Source: Loktanella gaetbuli
GTDB taxonomy: Bacteria > Pseudomonadota > Alphaproteobacteria > Rhodobacterales > Rhodobacteraceae
Length of the DNA stretch: 64,000 nucleotides
Assembly: GCF_020531945.1 (NCBI RefSeq)
Contig: NZ_JAJATZ010000011.1
Location: 10,437-74,436, forward strand
Direction: 5' to 3'
Part shown: positions 16,607 to 24,575 of the stretch, in pieces
How the letters are laid out: each line of letters starts with the position of its first letter
Position numbering within the stretch: position 1 is the first letter of the stretch
Made by a program: the position numbers and the translations under genes
The notes under the pieces: generated by a model
What the model was told of the DNA's origin: nothing
The model's database searches: none
What the model saw: the letters and a program-made list of their open reading frames with translations, nothing else

Positions 16607-17691
16607 TCTGCGGCCTCCTGCCCCGGTGCCGCACCCGCCGTCCGGCGCAGTTTGCGCACCAGCTCCAGTTCCGACTGGAAATCGACATAATGGGGCAGCT
16701 TGATGTGTTCGAGGAAACCCGTCGCCTGAATGTTGTCGGCGTGATACAGGACGAATTCGGCGTCCTGTGCGGGTGCGCCCACGTCGTCCTCGCCCAGTTC
16801 CTGCCAGCGCAGGGCCCGATCCACCAGCGCCATGGCGATGGCCTTGCGTTCGGATTGGCCAAACACCAGACCATAGCCGCGCGTGAATTGCGGCGGTTCG
16901 GTTTTCGATCCCTTGAACTGGTTGACCGTCTCGCATTCGGTCAGCGTGACCTCGCCGATCTCGACCGCAAAGCCCAGCTCGGGAATGTCCATTTCGACGG
17001 CCACCGTGCCGATCCGCAATTCACCCACGAAGGCGTGGTTGCGGGCGTACCCGCGCTGCGTCGAATAGGCGAGGCCGAGGGTGAAGCCTTCGTCAGCGCG
17101 GGTCAGCGCCTGCAGGCGCAGCGCCCGGTCGGCGGGCATTTCCAGCGGTTCGCGGGTCAGGTCAGGGGGCGTTGTGTCGTCGTGCGGGGCCTCTTCGATC
17201 AGGCCCTCGCGGTTGAGGAACCCGGTGACATGGGGCACCGGGCCTGTCGCGGCGTCCTGTTGCGGGGCATCCGGCACCACGCCATCGGCGGCCAGTTTGA
17301 AATCCAGCAGCCGGTGCGTGTAGTCAAATGTCGGCCCCAGGATCTGTCCGCCGGGCAGGTCCTTGAACGTGGCCGAGATGCGCCTGTCACAGGCCATGGC
17401 GGCCGTATCGACGGGGCGCGATGCGCCGAACCGGGGCAGGGTCGTGCGATAGGCGCGGATCAGGAAAATCGCCTCGATCAGGTCGCCGCGCGCCTGTTTG
17501 ATCGCCAGCGCGGCCAGGTCGGGATCATACAGCGACCCCTCGGCCATGACGCGATCGACGGCCAGTTTCAGCTGCTCGCGGATCTGTGCGGTGCCCAGTT
17601 CGGGCACATCCCGGTCGCCGCGGCGTTCCTCGGCCAGCCAGGCATGGGCGTTCTGGATGGCGCGTTCGCCGCCTTTGACTGCGACATACAT
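16603..17691 (-). CDS. phnI: PhnI, C-P lyase core subunit
   Basis: Core subunit that, with PhnGHL, displaces adenine from ATP to form the ribose phosphonate triphosphate. 362 residues, near the family length. It opens MYVAVKGGERAI and contains PGGQILGPTFDYTHRLLDF, STQRGYARNH and FTRGYGLVFGQSERKA, all strongly conserved in PhnI. The ATG at 17691 shares a base with the phnH stop (TGATG). Confidence 0.95.
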   Translation of the reverse strand: MYVAVKGGERAIQNAHAWLAEERRGDRDVPELGTAQIREQLKLAVDRVMAEGSLYDPDLAALAIKQARGDLIEAIFLIRAYRTTLPRFGASRPVDTAAMACDRRISATFKDLPGGQILGPTFDYTHRLLDFKLAADGVVPDAPQQDAATGPVPHVTGFLNREGLIEEAPHDDTTPPDLTREPLEMPADRALRLQALTRADEGFTLGLAYSTQRGYARNHAFVGELRIGTVAVEMDIPELGFAVEIGEVTLTECETVNQFKGSKTEPPQFTRGYGLVFGQSERKAIAMALVDRALRWQELGEDDVGAPAQDAEFVLYHADNIQATGFLEHIKLPHYVDFQSELELVRKLRRTAGAAPGQEAAE

Positions 17692-18272
17692 CACGACACC
17701 TCGGCGGTTGCGCTGACACGGGTCGAGCGCGGCAGGGCCGCCAGCCGGGTGCCGCTGGTCAGGATGAAATCCAGACCGCGCGGAAACAACGCCCGGTTGG
17801 CACGAAAGGCCGCGATGTCGGGCAACGGCAGGTTGGCCTGTGTCTGAATGCCCGGCCCGGTCAGGGTGGCGCCGGGCCCGGTCAAGTCGGCATGGTCCAC
17901 GATCAGGGTCGCCGAACGGTCGGGATATTGGGCTGTGCCGGTCGGATAGGTGTCCAGCGGCATCAGCGCGTCCCAGATGCCGACCGCGAACATGCAGTCC
18001 GACGGGCCAGTCAGCGGTGCGCCGGTGTGAAACGCCAGCCAGTCGCGCACGGCGGCGGTGTCTGCGTCACCTGCCAGATACACCCGGGTGTCGCCATCGC
18101 ACAGGGTCAGCAGGACCGCGCCCGCCGCGGGCGACAGGGGCGCTGGTGGCTGCACACCCGCGATGTCCCGCCGGCTGCCGGGACGGGCCATCGCATCCAG
18201 GATGCTGCGATAGGCGTGGGCGGACTGGATCGCGGGGTGATCGAACCCGCCGGACAGGGTGTCGGGCTGCAT
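17691..18272 (-). CDS. phnH: PhnH, C-P lyase core subunit
   Basis: A 193-residue PLP-transferase-fold core subunit without PLP chemistry. It has the usual opening GGFDHPAIQSAHAYRSILDAMARPG and the C-terminal PRGLDFILTSG. A GAGGAGAGGACTG ribosome site precedes the ATG, which also shares a base with the phnG stop (TGATG). It is flanked by phnG and phnI in the canonical order. Confidence 0.93.
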   Translation of the reverse strand: MQPDTLSGGFDHPAIQSAHAYRSILDAMARPGSRRDIAGVQPPAPLSPAAGAVLLTLCDGDTRVYLAGDADTAAVRDWLAFHTGAPLTGPSDCMFAVGIWDALMPLDTYPTGTAQYPDRSATLIVDHADLTGPGATLTGPGIQTQANLPLPDIAAFRANRALFPRGLDFILTSGTRLAALPRSTRVSATAEVS

Positions 18273-18727
18273 CAGTCCTCTCCTCTTGTCATGGTGAAAA
18301 ATTCGACCTTGGTCGCGGCGGCACGGGTGGCGCGCGCGGCGCGCCTGTCGGTCTGTTCGTCGGCCAGCGGGTCCAGCACGGCGGTACGGATGCGGTCGGC
18401 ATCCGGTCCCTGCATCAGCGCATCGACCAGTGCCGCGGCGGTGGCGTCGGCGGTGCGGCGGCCCTGCACATAGGCGTGACCGACGGTCCCGTCGTCCAGC
18501 GTCAAGGCGCAGCGGGTCACCGTCACCTCGCCCATGTTGAACGCGGCACCCCTTCCCCCGGCGCGTCCGCGCACCATGGCCGTGCCGATTTCGGGGGCCC
18601 GCAACCAACGGTAGGCCGGGCGCGTCATGGCCGCATCCAGCAGCGCTGCAACGCGGCCCTCGGGCGCCTTGGCCATCAGGCCCATCCAGACCTTGCGCGG
18701 ATTGTCGTGGTCGGGGGAATCTTTCAT
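18272..18727 (-). CDS. phnG: PhnG, C-P lyase core subunit
   Basis: First gene of the phnGHIJKLN transcript, 151 residues, the usual size. GLMAKAPEGRVAALLD at the N-terminus and FNMGEVTVTRCALTLDDGTVGHAYVQGR in two pieces around residue 75-100 are PhnG hallmarks. ATG at 18727 was chosen over an upstream in-frame ATG at 18763, which lies inside the tandem-repeat promoter region. It is divergent from phnF with an 81 bp spacer. Confidence 0.92.
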   Translation of the reverse strand: MKDSPDHDNPRKVWMGLMAKAPEGRVAALLDAAMTRPAYRWLRAPEIGTAMVRGRAGGRGAAFNMGEVTVTRCALTLDDGTVGHAYVQGRRTADATAAALVDALMQGPDADRIRTAVLDPLADEQTDRRAARATRAAATKVEFFTMTRGED

Positions 18728-18746
18728 CTCGACAACTTTTGCAGAT

Positions 18747-18762
18747 ACTATACAACTATACA
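18747..18762. promoter_or_regulatory. Tandem ACTATACA octamers, candidate PhnF operator
   Basis: Two perfect head-to-tail copies of ACTATACA (18747-18754 and 18755-18762) lie in the short AT-rich spacer between divergent phnG and phnF. On the phnG strand they read TGTATAGT twice, close to the GT-N-TA-N-AC half-sites used by HutC-type GntR regulators. They sit 20-36 bp upstream of the phnG start, where a bound repressor would block transcription. Function is inferred from position and repeat structure. Confidence 0.5.
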
Positions 18763-18808
18763 TATTCTAACCGAACCCCCGCCAAAAGACAGAAGAGATT
18801 TGTGAAGT

Positions 18809-19528
18809 TTGCGTGACAGATCCCCCAAGACCCCGGTGTGGCAGGCGATCGCCGATGCCCTGCGCGCGGACCTGAGCGAGGGGCGTCACGCCCCCGGCGA
18901 TCGGTTGCCGACCGAGGCTGCCTTGGCCGAACGGTTCGGGGTCAACCGCCATACAGTGCGGCACGGTGTGTCTGCGCTGGTCGCCGAGGGGCTGGTGCGC
19001 AGGCGGCGCGGGGCAGGGGCCTTTGTCACCGCGACGCCGACCGATTATCCCATCGGGCGCAGGGTGCGGTTCCACGACAACCTGATCGCCGCCGGGCGCA
19101 GGCCGGAAAAACGGCTGCTGTATCTGGATACGCGCAGCGCCAGCGCGGGCGAGGCGCAGGCGCTGGCATTGGCCGAAGGCGATGCCGTCTGCGCCTATCA
19201 CGGATTGTCGCTGTCCGACGGCCAGCCCATCGCCCTGTTCGAGAGCCTGTTTCCCCTGTCGCGCCTGCCGGGAATCGTGCAGGCGCTGGAACAGACCCGC
19301 AGCGTGACGGCCGCGCTGGCGGCGGCGGGGGCCGCCGATTACACGCGGGCCACGACACGGCTGACGGCCGTCCGGGCGACCGCCACGCAGGCGCTGCACC
19401 TGCACCTGACCGAAGGCGACCCTTTGCTGCGGTCCTCGGCGGTCAATGTGGGCGAAGACGGTTCCCCCGTCGAATACGGCCGCACTTGGTTCGCGGGCGA
19501 CCGCGTGACGCTGACCATCGACGCCTGA
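18809..19528 (+). CDS. phnF: PhnF, GntR/HutC-family regulator of C-P lyase genes
   Basis: A 239-residue transcription regulator: N-terminal winged helix (PVWQAIADALRADLSEG, then LPTEAALAERFGVNRHTVRHG at about residues 30-50) and a C-terminal UTRA ligand domain (FESLFPLSRLPG, ending VEYGRTWFAGDRVTLTID). The UTRA domain probably senses a phosphonate or ribose-phosphate intermediate. No ATG is available; TTG at 18809 is the likely start because an in-frame TGA lies just upstream at 18803. It is divergent from phnG, the usual place for phnF. Confidence 0.88.
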   Translation: MRDRSPKTPVWQAIADALRADLSEGRHAPGDRLPTEAALAERFGVNRHTVRHGVSALVAEGLVRRRRGAGAFVTATPTDYPIGRRVRFHDNLIAAGRRPEKRLLYLDTRSASAGEAQALALAEGDAVCAYHGLSLSDGQPIALFESLFPLSRLPGIVQALEQTRSVTAALAAAGAADYTRATTRLTAVRATATQALHLHLTEGDPLLRSSAVNVGEDGSPVEYGRTWFAGDRVTLTIDA

Positions 19529-19533
19529 GCGCG

Positions 19534-20418
19534 TCACGCGCGATAGCGGTCCTCGAATTCGAAACCATAGGCCTGCGGTGCGATCTGCCGGGGCGACAGC
19601 GCATAGGTTTCGGTCCTGAGAAAATCCATCATGCCCTGCGCATCATCGGCATAGCGCGCGATCCGCGCTGGCGCGATGGGCGCGCCGATGGCGATGCGCA
19701 CGGGTTTGTTGGTGCGCCTGCGAAATTCCTTGAGCAAGAGCGCGACCCGCAGGTTGGGGTGGATATGACTTGCAAGCTGGAACAGGCGTGAATTTTGTCC
19801 GTCGAAATAGACGGGCACGACAGTGGCGCTGGATTTGACGATCATGCGCGCGGTGAACCTGCGCCAGCCGGGGTCCAGCGGCTGCATGAAGGGTCTGGCC
19901 GCGGTCGAGACAGTCCCACCGGGAAACACGCCGATTGCACCGCCCGCCCGCAGGCAACCGATGGCCGCCGCGCGGGTCTCGAGGTTCTGTTTCACAGCGT
20001 TCCGCGTCTGCGCGAAATTGACCGGCAGCACCACCCGGTCGAGGTCCGGCGCGTCCTGAAACACGCTGTTGGCCAGGATGCGGAAATCAGGCCGCCGCAC
20101 CGACAACAGGTATCCCATGATCAGCCCGTCAAGGATGCCGAACGGATGATTGGCCACCACGACCAGCGGCCCGGTGGCGGGAATGTCGGTGATCGCGCCC
20201 GACATCACGTCAAGGCTGAGCCCGTAGCGGTCGACCATGACCTCCCAGAAATTGCGGCCCTGCCGGATTTCCAGATCATAGTCGCGGGCGCGCTGGATCA
20301 GGTGCAGGCGGCCGGTCGCGTTCTCGATCAGCTTGATCATGGTGCGGCCCGCGCGCGACTGCGCCGCAGTGGCATAGCTGACGTGGGAACGGGCGGGGCT
20401 GTCCATGTTCTGCACCAT
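19534..20418 (-). CDS. Lysophospholipid acyltransferase family protein (PlsC-like)
   Basis: A 294-residue glycerophospholipid-type acyltransferase. ANHPFGILDG near residue 92 is the HxxxxD catalytic motif, and GVFPGGTV near 162 is the acyl-acceptor motif. It resembles the hemolysin-related PlsC subgroup that includes OlsA-like enzymes. ATG 20418 is preceded by an AGG ribosome core; ATG 20406 is an alternative. It is the last gene downstream of phnCDEE on the minus strand, 56 bp after the hexapeptide transferase, and converges with phnF. The substrate is unknown; a membrane-lipid role under phosphate limitation is speculation. Confidence 0.8.
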   Translation of the reverse strand: MVQNMDSPARSHVSYATAAQSRAGRTMIKLIENATGRLHLIQRARDYDLEIRQGRNFWEVMVDRYGLSLDVMSGAITDIPATGPLVVVANHPFGILDGLIMGYLLSVRRPDFRILANSVFQDAPDLDRVVLPVNFAQTRNAVKQNLETRAAAIGCLRAGGAIGVFPGGTVSTAARPFMQPLDPGWRRFTARMIVKSSATVVPVYFDGQNSRLFQLASHIHPNLRVALLLKEFRRRTNKPVRIAIGAPIAPARIARYADDAQGMMDFLRTETYALSPRQIAPQAYGFEFEDRYRA

Positions 20419-20474
20419 GTTGCCTGGGTCGCATCTGATTACGACCGTCAGGCAACAGTCGCGTGACAGCCGGA

Positions 20475-21098
20475 TCAGGTCGCGTCCTCGTAGCGGTCCA
20501 GAAAGGCCGCGGCAGACAGGTTGCGGAAATCGGACAGTGCCGCGCGCAGGCGGTCGTGCGGCCAGTCCCACCACGCCAGTGCGATCAGCCGGTCCGCGAT
20601 GTCGCGCGGCTGGCGCAGGCGCAGTGGGCGCGCGGGCGTGCCTGCCACGATGGTATAGGGGTCCACGTCTCGGGTCACCACGGCGCCGGCTGCCACCACG
20701 GCCCCATGGCCCAGCGTCACCTCCGGCTTGATCATGGCACCCGCGCCGATCCAGGTGTCATGCCCGATATGCGCCAGCCGGCTTGCGCGATGGGCAAAGA
20801 ATGCGGGGTCGCGGTCGGCATCATCCCAATAGTCATCCGAGCGATAGAGGAAATGGTGACAGGCCGCCGTGTCCAGCGGGTGATCGGTGGCACCGATCCG
20901 GGTAAAGGCCGCGATATTGGCGAATTTGCCGATCCGGGCATTGGCGATATCGGCGTAGCGGTCGCAATAGCTGTAGTCGCCGAATGTCGTGTTGCCGATG
21001 CGGCTGCCACGGCCGATTTCGACATAGGCGCCAAAGTGGCTGTCGGTGATGTCGCAGTCGGGATGCACAAAGGCTTTGTCGGCGGACAGGCGTGGCAT
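20475..21098 (-). CDS. Phosphonate-locus hexapeptide-repeat acetyltransferase
   Basis: A 207-residue left-handed beta-helix acyltransferase of the kind regularly found in phosphonate operons and often labelled chloramphenicol-acetyltransferase-like. Hexapeptide repeats run through residues 5-70 and 110-150 (IGHDTWIGAGAMIKPEVTLG, then GAVVAAGAVVTRDV and YTIVAGTPAR). An acetyl-CoA-dependent transfer to an aminoalkylphosphonate is plausible, as PhnO does in enterics, but unproven. It starts two bases after the SDR stub stop. Confidence 0.85.
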   Translation of the reverse strand: MPRLSADKAFVHPDCDITDSHFGAYVEIGRGSRIGNTTFGDYSYCDRYADIANARIGKFANIAAFTRIGATDHPLDTAACHHFLYRSDDYWDDADRDPAFFAHRASRLAHIGHDTWIGAGAMIKPEVTLGHGAVVAAGAVVTRDVDPYTIVAGTPARPLRLRQPRDIADRLIALAWWDWPHDRLRAALSDFRNLSAAAFLDRYEDAT

Positions 21099-21100
21099 GG

Positions 21101-21340
21101 TCAGAACGGCCTTTCTTTGCCGGTAAAGTGCAGAAATCTTCCGGTGTCGGCCATCGTCAGACGGTCGATGAGTGTGATGATGCCCGCAGCGACCGTGCCG
21201 GGCCGGTTCAGCGTCAATGCCGTGAACCCGTCACCGCCATGGCGCGTGGTGCCGATGGGGCTGTGGCCCGCGGCGCGTGCGGCGATCATCAGGGCCGCAC
21301 CTATGCCGCGATTGGCCCCGGTGATCAGGACACGGGCCAT
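21101..21340 (-). pseudogene. Internally deleted short-chain dehydrogenase (SDR) stub
   Basis: A 79-codon ORF. Residues 1-15 are a good SDR cofactor motif (VLITGANRGIGAAL), and the end, DTGRFLHFTGKERPF, matches the usual SDR C-terminus. The catalytic Ser-Tyr-Lys core and about 130-150 residues are missing, with the frame kept across the deletion. The ATG shares a base with the phnE2 stop (TGATG) and the TGA is two bases before the hexapeptide-transferase ATG. Without the catalytic core it cannot be an oxidoreductase. It may be kept to preserve translation through the operon. Confidence 0.75.
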
Positions 21341-22668
21341 CAGTCATTGCGTCCGATCAGCTTGCCGCGCAGCCAGCCCGAAAACCAGTCCATGAACATG
21401 ACCATCGCGATGATGAGGACGATGTAATAGGCGACCTCTTCCCAGTCCTTTTGGGTCTGGATCGCCTGCGTCAGCATCAGGCCGATGCCGCCGCCGGTGA
21501 TCGCACCGATGATCGTGGCGGACCGGGTGTTGGATTCCAGAAAATACAGGATCTGCGCCAGCAGCACCGGCACCACCTGCGGGATCACGCCGAACCGGTA
21601 GCGCTGGATCGGTTTGGCACCGGTGGATGCGACGCCCTCGATCTGGCGTTGATCGACGTTTTCCAGCGCCTCGGAGAAGATCTTGCCAAAGGTGCCGGTG
21701 TCGGTGATCAGGATCGCAAGCGCACCGGTCAGTGGGCCGGGGCCAAAGGCGCGCGCCAGAACCACCGTCCAGATCAGCGCATCGACGCCGCGCACGAAAT
21801 CGAACAGACGCCGGGTCGCCGCGCGCACCAGCATGATCGGCGAAAACCGCTTGGCCGCGAGAAAGCCCAGCGGCAGGGCGATCATCGCCGCACCCATCGT
21901 CCCCAGAAAGGCCATCAGGATCGTCTCGCCGATGGCCCAGGCCACATCCTTGTGCCGCCACATAGCGTTGTTCCACCAGTCCGATACGGCCCCCGCGATA
22001 TTGGGGCGCGCAGGGTCGATGCGGTCGCCGAACAGGATCGCCGTCAAGCCCTGTCCGTAATAGGGGCTGTCCAGCGTGAACCAGAACAATTCCCAGCCGG
22101 GGAAATAGTTGAATACCTCGCTGCGTGACCCGGTCAGGGTGATCCGGCCCTCGGGGGTGGTGATCCCGATGCGGCGGGTGGTGGCGGAAATCCAGTCGGG
22201 CAGGTCGTCAGGCAGATTGCTGGCCAAGCTGCGGCCTTCGGCCTGCACGGTAATGCGCTGGAACCCCGGCACGTCGATTTCTGTCACGCGGTCGGGCAGG
22301 TAGCGCACGATATGGCCCGCGCCCAGGTCGATGGTCAGCCCGCCTTCGGTGCCGCTGACCCAATCGGGGCGCATGCCGTCGGGATAGGTGCCCTTGCGTT
22401 CACCCTCGATCGCATAGGTGATGTCGCCGGACCTGTTGTCACGGTTGACGTGCACCTTGTGCGACCAGCTGTCGGCAGCCAGCGTGATCGCGTTTTCGAG
22501 GCTGGCACGCTGCGCGAGCCCCGGCAGGTCAAAGGCAAAGAAGATATAGATCAGGTAGGCCCCGATCACCGAAGGAACCCCCAGCGCGAACAGCCGTTTG
22601 CGGCGGAACAGATCCTCTGCCCGATGTTTGGCTACGGAAAGATCGGTGTTGATATCGGTCGCAGTCAT
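21340..22668 (-). CDS. phnE: PhnE2, phosphonate ABC transporter permease
   Basis: A 442-residue permease, longer than typical PhnE because of a large periplasmic insert between the first helix (about residues 25-45) and the transport core (about 235-435). The EAA loop reads GKIFSEALENVDQRQIEGV near residue 325, typical of PhnE. The ATG overlaps the phnE1 stop (ATGA). Together with PhnE1 it forms the membrane channel for phosphonate uptake. Confidence 0.92.
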   Translation of the reverse strand: MTATDINTDLSVAKHRAEDLFRRKRLFALGVPSVIGAYLIYIFFAFDLPGLAQRASLENAITLAADSWSHKVHVNRDNRSGDITYAIEGERKGTYPDGMRPDWVSGTEGGLTIDLGAGHIVRYLPDRVTEIDVPGFQRITVQAEGRSLASNLPDDLPDWISATTRRIGITTPEGRITLTGSRSEVFNYFPGWELFWFTLDSPYYGQGLTAILFGDRIDPARPNIAGAVSDWWNNAMWRHKDVAWAIGETILMAFLGTMGAAMIALPLGFLAAKRFSPIMLVRAATRRLFDFVRGVDALIWTVVLARAFGPGPLTGALAILITDTGTFGKIFSEALENVDQRQIEGVASTGAKPIQRYRFGVIPQVVPVLLAQILYFLESNTRSATIIGAITGGGIGLMLTQAIQTQKDWEEVAYYIVLIIAMVMFMDWFSGWLRGKLIGRND

Positions 22669-23540
22669 TGACCCTGCCCCTCTGTCAGGCGGTTGCGATA
22701 GCGGCTGGACACCTGGTCAAAGAACACGATGGTGCCGAACAACAGGACAAAGATGGCGGCGGCCTCGTCGAACCGGCCCGGCCCCCAGGCCATTGAATTG
22801 CGCAGCTCGTAGCCCAGACCGCCTGCGCCGACGAAACCCAGGATCGCCGAGGCGCGGATGTTGATTTCGAACCGCAGCAGCGTGTAGCTGACATAGTTGG
22901 GCGCGACCTGCGGCAGGACGCCCAGCAGCATCCGCTGGAACCATGTGGCGCCGGTCGATGCCAGACCCTCGACCGGTTTGAGGTCAGCGTTTTCGGCCAC
23001 CTCGGAAAACATCTTGCCAAGTGCGCCTGCCGTGTGGATCGCGATAGCGATCATCGCAGGCACCGGACCACCGCCCAGCACAAAGATCAGCACCAGCGCG
23101 ATGACGATTTCGGGCACCGCGCGCATGATGTCCGAGATACGGCGAAACAGCGGAATTAGGCGTGGCCATTTCGCAAGACCGCGCGTCCCCAAGAGCGACA
23201 GGAACAACCCGCCGACAGCGCCGATCAGGGTCGATACGGCGGCGATGTTGATGGTTTCCACCAAGGCCGGAAAATACTTGGCCATCAGGCCGGGCAGGTC
23301 GCCGCGTTTTTCCCAGGCTTCTGACAGCACATCGGCGGGATAGTCGCCGATCTGGTGCAGGCCTTGCCAGAACCCGCCTGCGTTGCGGTCGTCGGCAACG
23401 TTGAAACCGGACACCATCAGCACGACGAACAGCAGCAGCATCAACCCGCCATAAAGTCTGCGGCGCTGGACCTGCGCCATATAGCTGGACTGTATGCTGT
23501 CCACGCGCACCTCACCGCCGCTGAGTGATATGTCTGACAT
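22665..23540 (-). CDS. phnE: PhnE1, phosphonate ABC transporter permease
   Basis: A 291-residue permease with one N-terminal helix (residues 30-50) and the transport core from about residue 95. The EAA loop reads GKMFSEVAENADLKPVEGL near 175, and FEINIRASAILGFVGAGGLG near 230 is conserved in PhnE. ATG 23540 follows a GGGGGCAGG ribosome site; the in-frame ATG 15 bp upstream lacks one. A strong hairpin separates it from phnD. Confidence 0.92.
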   Translation of the reverse strand: MSDISLSGGEVRVDSIQSSYMAQVQRRRLYGGLMLLLFVVLMVSGFNVADDRNAGGFWQGLHQIGDYPADVLSEAWEKRGDLPGLMAKYFPALVETINIAAVSTLIGAVGGLFLSLLGTRGLAKWPRLIPLFRRISDIMRAVPEIVIALVLIFVLGGGPVPAMIAIAIHTAGALGKMFSEVAENADLKPVEGLASTGATWFQRMLLGVLPQVAPNYVSYTLLRFEINIRASAILGFVGAGGLGYELRNSMAWGPGRFDEAAAIFVLLFGTIVFFDQVSSRYRNRLTEGQGQ

Positions 23541-23562
23541 CCTGCCCCCGGACATAGAAAGA

Positions 23563-23587
23563 CCGGCAGCCCGCGGGGGGCTGCCGG
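23563..23587 (-). promoter_or_regulatory. Strong hairpin between phnD and phnE1
   Basis: A perfect 10 bp inverted repeat (CCGGCAGCCC at 23563-23572 and GGGCTGCCGG at 23578-23587) with a 5 base loop, just after the phnD stop and before phnE1. No T-tract follows, so it is more likely a partial terminator or an mRNA 3' stabilizer that lets the binding protein be made in excess over the permeases, a common arrangement in ABC operons. Confidence 0.55.
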
Positions 23588-23605
23588 ATCAATGGTTCAA
23601 CTGGT

Positions 23606-24517
23606 TCAGTTGCCGATCACGGCCTGACGCGCGGCGACGATGCTTGTGTACATGTCATGGGTGACGGGCTGGAAACCCAGCGTGTCACCGGCCGCCACGC
23701 CATAGGCGCAATCGGGGTCGTTTTCATACAGGTTGGCGACCAGTGTGGTCATGGTTTCGCGCACATCGGCCGGCAGGGCCTTGCGCAGGACGACGGGGCC
23801 CTCTGGGATGACGGCGGATTTCCAGATTTCGACCAGGTCGTTCATGTCGACCAGACCGGCATCCACGGCCTTGCGCAGCGCGCCAGAGTTGTAGCCGTCT
23901 TCCCAGTTGCCCTGGCCGTCGGCCCAGGTCACGCCGCCGTCGATATCGCCGTTTGCGACAGCGACGATGGTCTGTTCGTGACCGCCGGTAAAGGAGACCT
24001 CGCCAAAGTATTCACCCGATTCCATCGTGATGCCGTCCTTGTACTGCGGAATCTCGATCGAGGGGATCAGGTAGCCGGAGGTTGAGTTCGGATCACCAAA
24101 GCCGAACACCTTGCCTTCCATGTCGTCCAGCGAGGTGATGCCGCTGTCGGCGCGGGCAAACCCGATGGAATGATAGCCAACGGACCCGTCAAGGTTCACC
24201 TTGATCAGCACGGGATCGACGGCCTCGGGGTCCTGAAGAAAGATCGAGGCATAGGCGGATGCGCCCAGCCACGCCATGTCGATGCTGCCGCCCAGCAGGC
24301 CCTGGATCACACCGTTGTAGTCGGCGGGGGCGAACAGGCGGGTTTCGACGCCAAGCGCCTCGGTCGTGTAGTCGGCCAGGCACTGGTAGCTGTTCATGCG
24401 GTCCTGTGCGTTTTCGCCGCCCAGGATGCCGATGCGGAATTCCGTGATCTCTTGGGCGAAAGCGCCGGATGACAGTGTCGTGGTGGCGGCAAGCGCCAGG
24501 GCGAGGGTCTTTTTCAT
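23606..24517 (-). CDS. phnD: PhnD, phosphonate-binding periplasmic protein
   Basis: A 303-residue periplasmic binding protein with a signal peptide (residues 1-22, ending GAFA). Family features include LTT-type opening EFRIGILGGENAQDR, FAPADYNGVIQGLLGG near residue 65, GDPNSTSGYLIPSIE near 150 and GALRKAVDAGLVD near 225. GGAG lies six bases before the ATG at 24517. It captures phosphonates for the PhnC/PhnE importer. Confidence 0.94.
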   Translation of the reverse strand: MKKTLALALAATTTLSSGAFAQEITEFRIGILGGENAQDRMNSYQCLADYTTEALGVETRLFAPADYNGVIQGLLGGSIDMAWLGASAYASIFLQDPEAVDPVLIKVNLDGSVGYHSIGFARADSGITSLDDMEGKVFGFGDPNSTSGYLIPSIEIPQYKDGITMESGEYFGEVSFTGGHEQTIVAVANGDIDGGVTWADGQGNWEDGYNSGALRKAVDAGLVDMNDLVEIWKSAVIPEGPVVLRKALPADVRETMTTLVANLYENDPDCAYGVAAGDTLGFQPVTHDMYTSIVAARQAVIGN

Positions 24518-24575
24518 CATGTTCTCCATTGGGTTTGATGAAGGTGGCCCGCGAAGTCTGCGGGGTGGTGCTGGT

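Noticed and set aside
16497..16874. Longer PhnJ from an upstream start
   Set aside because: The extension is antisense-like and overlaps phnI in another frame; GTG 16496 has a ribosome site and GTGA coupling.
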